This document shows, one piece after another, positions 58,721 through 64,000 of a stretch of 64,000 nucleotides of DNA; positions within the stretch are counted from its first letter, which is position 1; every line of letters starts with the position of its first letter. Under the pieces are notes generated by a model. The model did no database searches and had not been told where the DNA came from. It saw nothing but the letters and a program-made list of their open reading frames with translations. Position numbers and translations under genes: made by a program. Source of the stretch: Stenogyne calaminthoides (taxonomy: Eukaryota > Streptophyta > Magnoliopsida > Lamiales > Lamiaceae). The stretch lies in contig JBBCBC010000022.1 in the NCBI GenBank assembly GCA_037126765.1, positions 15,033,758 to 15,097,757 on the forward strand, in the 5' to 3' direction.

Positions 58721-59099
58721 GAGAATGGTGGCACGTAACGCTCATTATTGGCCCTTTAGCCGCCTGGTTGAGCTACTTCATGTTTCTTGCGAGCTAGCAA
58801 ATTCTGTCTTTGCTCGGTGTTTCTATGAGGTCACATGACGAACTCATTCAACTTTCCTTCTTCGAACAACCTCTAGAGTTACCAAAGAAGATCCCTGCAT
58901 TCACTCGTATTGTGACCCACACTTTCTTGGTAGAGACAATACTTTTTCTAATTCATCTTATCCAACTCTTTGAGAATCTTTCTGAGCTGACTAAGCAACT
59001 ATTTATTCGGATTTGGTTAAACACATACCCCGGCGACGTGTTCAATACCTCGAGGAGTTTCACCTCGACACCATCACTAAATGGTTTGAAAGTGTTTGG
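58721..59099. other. Unassigned sequence before element G
   Basis: No domain is recognised on either strand. The word ctttttctaattcatcttat near 58944 and the ggtttgaaagt word near 59082 recur in the leader of element G at about 62020 and 62145. Confidence 0.4.
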
Positions 59100-60928
59100 T
59101 GTTGGGATTATACTGGAAAGTATACTTTTTACTTTGTATAATCAAAACTGAATTTCGGACTTATTTACTGAAATAAATTGTTTATCACTGATGCTTTAAA
59201 TATCATCGAATGTTACATATATTTACTGCATAACTGTTCATTAATTCGTACGTGTTACATTGTAGTTAATTTAGTGATACCAGATCACAGAAGATTAAAT
59301 TAACAGTCCCTTGTAACTAAAAGTACGCCATTCACGACCTAGATGAAAATGAACAATCCATCGTGAAAGGTTGAAGTGTAAGGCTCGGATTGGCTTGTCT
59401 TGACCAAGAGATTACACTAGTGCATGACTGATGCACTGAATAGGACCTACAGGAGGACAAATTCTTCAGAACTGAACAAGGAAGAATTAGACCTCAGTGG
59501 TTCGTTATTTCTTAATCTTCGTTCCTTAAATAGGATCACGTGTGGTTGGTAATTATTGCTTTGACTTATCATGGGTAGAGAATCAACGAGATTCAATACT
59601 TTTTATCTTGGGCAATATTAATTGTCACATGTGATTGCTAAGATTTAATACGAAGAATCGTGTGCAAGTACGCTTGTTCGATTTGCCCCCTTGGGAGGTT
59701 CATAAGATTTATCATACCAAATCTTGCAAGTGAAATTAGTTTTCGGTATGGATAATAATGTTGAACCATTCCTTGACCAAGGACAAAAGATATTAATTAA
59801 CGGAAAGCTATTTCAGTGGCTTGAATTAATTAATGGGCTAGATAATCTTAAACACGAGAAATAATAACCGGGAGCCATATTGACTGTAATATGGGTTAAG
59901 ATGGATAGTGCAATATTAATTATGTAGTGGGATTAATTAATATTTATGGGTTTGAATAATATTGTGGCTCAATATTGATAATTCAAGATCCATTGGAAGG
60001 TCCAATCTTAATTCTCCTAAAGGCCCCTTGAGTAGCCCAACATATAGTTCAATAACTGAAAAAGGTGTTTAAAATAAAATAAATATTGTTGCTTATTTTT
60101 CCTCAATATTTTCGAAATTTATGGATAAAAGGGGAGAAAGATTTTCTTTGAATTTTATTATGGAATGAAGATATGTATTCTTGAAATACAAGATTATCTC
60201 ATTAAATTCAAGAAATCTCCCACTTGGTTATTCATGAAGATAATTTCGAAATTTTGAAATATAAAGGGCAAGAAAGATTTTCTTGAAAAGATATTATGGA
60301 AGATATGTATTTCTTAAAATACAAGAATATCTCATAAATTCAAGAAGATCCAAATCTTGGAATCTTGCCTATTATTTTCGAAAATATCCCATAACAAAGA
60401 GTAGATGGGATTTTGTGGAATATTATAATTATGGGAAAAAGAATATAGAATATATATTCAAGATTTCTTGGAGATCAAGAAAAGATTTTCCCACATTATT
60501 TTCTACCCAAAATTTTGACCACCTATGCTCTATAAATAGGGGATGGCTCTTTCATTCCCAAGTATAATTCCATGTGCTGGAAAAATTAGTAAATCCACAA
60601 AGGTGGTGCAACATAATTTATTTTCCTTTTTGTTAATTGTTCGCAAGTGTCCTACCACCGGATAGTCGAGCAAGGATTAAGGGAATACTTGGGAAGTTCT
60701 TTTGGTGAGTCTAATCAACCAAGCCATTGCCATCCCAAGAGGTACGTTCACGTAAACTCGTAGAATTCTGCATGCGTAGGATTTACGTGAATTAATTATA
60801 TGCATGATTTGTTGTTGGATTATTATTTGAATTAATATAGGATTAATTCATGCTAGTAATAATTATAAGAATTAAATTTGTATTTAAATATTCACCTCGA
60901 ATAGATCTGTGCAACTTATTCCCCAGCA
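59100..60928 (+). repeat. 5' LTR of element G (1829 bp)
   Basis: TGTTGGGATTATAC start and TTCCCCAGCA end, the latter changed from the family's CCCAACA. Shared with element A: the atggataataatgttgag box, the taattaattaatgggc box and the TATA region. Confidence 0.9.
60529..60537 (+). promoter_or_regulatory. TATA box in element G LTR
   Basis: ctataaata before ggggatggctctttcattccc, the same position as in the other LTRs of this family. Confidence 0.6.
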
Positions 60929-60930
60929 AA

Positions 60931-60944
60931 TGGTAATAGAGCCA
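60931..60944 (+). promoter_or_regulatory. Primer binding site of element G
   Basis: tggtaatagagcca two bases after the LTR, one or two changes from tggtatcagagcca. Confidence 0.85.
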
Positions 60945-63274
60945 CGGTTTCGGGCTCTGTATTTTTTAAATTGTAATTTAATTCGTTGTCATTAAATTTG
61001 AAATTGGATAGTAGAATTGTTAGATCTTTTTTGCAGGTATCTAATTGTCATGAAATTTAATGTGTTTATTTATGCATGCATATAAATTGTGGTTTTTAAT
61101 TCGATTCGATTGGGTTCGGATTTTATATTAATTTTTCCTCGTGAGAAAATCCACGAAAGTAGATTAGGATTTGTTTGATTTGATCAATGTAATAGACTAG
61201 TCTAGATCTAGATTTATTTATTTTTTGTAAATAAATTGTAACCGGATAGGAAACGAGGAGGCGAGATTTAAGAATTAAAGGATAAAATCCGAATCCCAAG
61301 GCATAGGCATCGTATAGTCGCGCGAAAATGTGCCAAGGAGGCGGAGGCACGGTGGATGTGCATTAATTAAGGGAGGCAAGCTAATCAAAGATGTGCATGG
61401 CGGCGTTCATTTTGAAAAGGCTTATGGGTAAAGAATATAGTGTTTATTAATTCGCTAGTGGATTAGTTAATATTTGAATTAATTAATTTAAGACTCAATT
61501 TGTTGTTGGATTACAATTTGAATTAAAATAGGATTAATTCATGCTATAAATAATTAATAAATTAAATTTGTATTTAAATATTGACCTATATTTAGATTCC
61601 CAAGAAAATTTTGGGAGAAGAAATTTTATTGAATTTATACTGGCGGTTTGTAGGAAATCTGTATTTTCTCATTAATTTAATTAGGTTATTCATGAAGATA
61701 AATTTGAAATTCTCAAATATAGAAGAAAGGTGAAAAGATTGGAAGATATCTAGTTTCGTAAAATTTAATGTGTTTGTTATGCATGCATATAAATTGTATT
61801 ATAATTTTTTAGATGGAGATTGATCGGTTCGTTTTACCCAAAATTTTGACCACGAAAATCTTTTTTCATTCGGAAGTATAATTAGTTTTTGAATTAATTT
61901 GTTTGATTTGAGGTCAATGTAATGAACTAATTGGTTAGATCTACAATTTATTTATTTTATGTAAATAAATTGTAGCGAGGATCGGAAGCGGAGGCGGACC
62001 TAACAAAAATAGAGGATAAACTTTTTCTAATTCATCTTATCCATTTTCGTGAATTCTTTGAGAAATGTACCATTTAAGGAATTAAACATTCTTATTCTCC
62101 TAGCGTGATGTGGGTAGTTTAAATATTCACCATCGGTAAAACGGTTTGAAAGTAAATCATATTCTAATGTTTGTACCGAGCGTCTCTCAGATAATCAAAA
62201 TTTAATTCGTTGATGATAAGAAATTGTTTATCTTTTTGGGGATTAATTGTCATGAAATGGCACGATGTCAGGTTTTTACATTGCTCGATTAATTTAGCCG
62301 TGAGAAAATCTTGTAGATTAAATTGGTTTCCTTTGTATCAAAAAAGTACGGCATTCTGAGGTAGCTAGATGAAATGAAAAAGCAAAATTGGAAAGGTCAC
62401 ATGTAACTCATTCAACTTCGTCCTTCTTAGAGATTCGGCATAGGAGACTTGGCAGTGGCGCGGATCTTGAGGCGTGCATCCATCCTGCGAGCTACTTGGC
62501 GTGGCATTTCGAGACGGAGTTCTTTTCGAGATGATCGAGTGGGAGAAATTCAAGACGGCGTTTCTTGAAGATCAAGCCAAGAAAAATCAAACCATGACAA
62601 TTAGATAATTTGTGCCCAATATGTTTATTTTTCTGCTTTGCTTGATTTACTATTGAGTTATCTTATGCTTTATTTAATTTGTTTAAATGTGTTTGCATGA
62701 GAGTTGCCCAATGAAAAAACTCACCTTCAAAAATTACTAAGTATGTTTAAATAATTAATTGACAATTTTATTCCGGATAATAAAATTGAATTAATTTTGA
62801 CCTCCAAGATTTATTTATTTGTGAATTCTTTTGGAGAAATTCCCCCACGGGACTGTCAAAAGTTAGCTTTCACATGAATAAATTCCAAATGGATGATTGT
62901 GGATTATTACTAGTGGCGACGATGACCCTCCCCACGAGGCTCGTTCAAAGCGAAATAATAATCCTGTATTTAATCATGGTTATTACTTAGGTATAAAATT
63001 GATATGCATATACTTCCCCGAAGTCCCTGTCAATTTTATATTGGTCAAGTGGGAGCCAACTATTAATCTGGATATTAAAGGTTTGTAATTGTTCTTGTTT
63101 ATAACATGCTTGAATGTGTTTAAATAATGACCCACCCCACGTGACTTATTTAAACTGTTTTGAGATGTTGGCTGATGCATGTTCATATTTTTTTTGAGAT
63201 TTTAATATGATGCATGTGATCGAACCTTGTGATATATTTGTGCTTATGCATATTATTATTTATTTCAGTTCAGC
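60945..63274 (+). other. Leader of element G with a scrambled middle
   Basis: Long non-coding leader. Between about 61440 and 62350 it is a patchwork of short stretches that resemble the LTR end (61497-61590 against 60800-60900), the LTR TATA region (61836-61885 against 60500-60560), the leader itself (61770-61800 against 61060-61090) and the sequence left of the LTR. From 62676 it matches element A's leader. A pyrimidine tract ending in cag precedes gag. Confidence 0.6.
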
Positions 63275-64000
63275 ATGTCGTTACCTTTTAATCCACTGTT
63301 AATATACTTAAAGTCAATACAATATGTATGGAAACTATATTGATTGGAAACGAAAAATTAGAATTGTCCTAACTGCACAAGAGCACAAGTGGATTCTTGA
63401 CACACAAAAATCAGATGAGCTAACTGACGAGTCAAAAATGCGGGACTCGTCAGATCACCTTGCGAGAGATGTCGTCGCTGAAAATGGTGGAGGGCAAACC
63501 CGTAAGGGATTACGTCCTCAAAATAGATGGCCCATCTAAACAAACTTGAGATTCTGAGTGCAGATTATAATCTGGAGACTCAGATGAATTTGGTAATTCA
63601 CTCTCTGCCCAAAAGTTTCTGAGCATATTGGCCTCGCTAGCTGATTTGTTGCAAGCTTTGGTCTCGGCAGAGATATTGATGGGGCACCAAATTCAAGCTT
63701 TAACGGCAAATGGTAAGTCTTCATTTTCTAGGCCAAGGGAAGGCAAGAAAAAGAATAGGACCAAAAGCCAGAAGCAATAAAACTCAATTGTTGCCAAGGG
63801 CAATGGTAAGATGAGGAATGCTTGTGGTGTCAAGGAAAATCCAAAGAGAAAGTGCTTAAGCTGCGGTGAGAGAGGACAATGGAGGTTTGCCTGTTCCAAC
63901 CCCAAAAGGGACGGAAAGAAAGGTAATTCTCACGCACTGGTTGTTGAAACTTGTTTAGCGGCGTATACTTCTCATTCGTGGGTGGTTGATACGAGATCCA
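63275..64000 (+). pseudogene. Element G gag and protease start, broken
   Basis: ATG at 63275 (MSLPFNPLL). A frameshift follows within 60 bases into NYIDWKRKIRIVLTAQEHKW, a classic copia gag start. It then runs to a stop at about 63538, and further stops lie near 63620 and 63778. The zinc knuckle near 63853-63894 reads CLSCGERGQWRFAC, so the zinc-binding histidine is glutamine. At the window's end the protease motif is VVDTRS instead of DTGS. The rest lies beyond 64000. Confidence 0.82.

Larger units (their letters stand above)
59100..64000 (+). mobile_element. Element G: Angela-like copia, 5' part, runs off the window
   Basis: 5' LTR, PBS, a long leader, then gag up to the protease motif at the right edge. 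From about 62676 on, it is colinear with element A from 1211 on. Gag is broken. The rest is outside the window. Confidence 0.85.

Noticed and set aside
58597..59151. Plus-strand ORFs of 66 and 113 codons before element G
   Set aside because: The first overlaps the minus-strand gypsy relic and the second runs into the G LTR; no domain recognised.

Overview
This is plant nuclear DNA, almost entirely LTR retrotransposons in nested and rearranged layers. The host is a eudicot. One decayed O-methyltransferase gene of the type common in the mint order makes Lamiales a reasonable but weak guess. No intact host gene, tRNA, rRNA or CRISPR array is visible, and nearly every coding region is broken by stops or frameshifts.

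Layout, left to right. 1-151: end fragment of a SIRE-type copia LTR. 152-7498: element A, an Angela/BARE-like Ty1-copia element with a truncated 5' LTR, broken gag-pol and a complete 3' LTR. 7499-14508: element C, a SIRE-like copia arranged as pol, extra 3' ORF, LTR, then PBS and gag start, so two copies share one LTR. 14509-54015: element D1 (Angela-like) and its insertions. A gypsy-like solo LTR (E, TSD gtgat) sits in the D1 RNase H region. Inside E are the 14.9-kb SIRE-like element B on the minus strand (19148-34030, TSD tgaac) and a second Angela-like element D2 (34524-44994). The 5' LTR of D2 itself holds a solo SIRE-type LTR (35131-36369, TSD aggat). From 44995 to 54015 a 3.0-kb unit (E tail + D1 tail + D LTR) is repeated three times. 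54016-55440: a Tork/Tnt1-like RT-RNase H remnant with a probable LTR. 55694-56480: the O-methyltransferase pseudogene. 56762-56997: a Mutator-like MITE. 57214-58412: a truncated Angela-type LTR. 58413-58720 (minus): a gypsy gag/protease relic. 59100-64000: element G, an Angela-like element with 5' LTR, PBS, a scrambled leader and the start of gag, running off the window.

The pieces most worth a second look are: the large accessory 3' ORFs of the two SIRE-like elements (B and C), with hairpin repeats or an intron-like stretch just upstream; the LTR-mediated triplication; and a recurring swap between CTGA/CAG and TCGA/CG motifs between duplicate copies. That swap looks like a sequencing artefact at CHG sites and would affect how broken element B really is.
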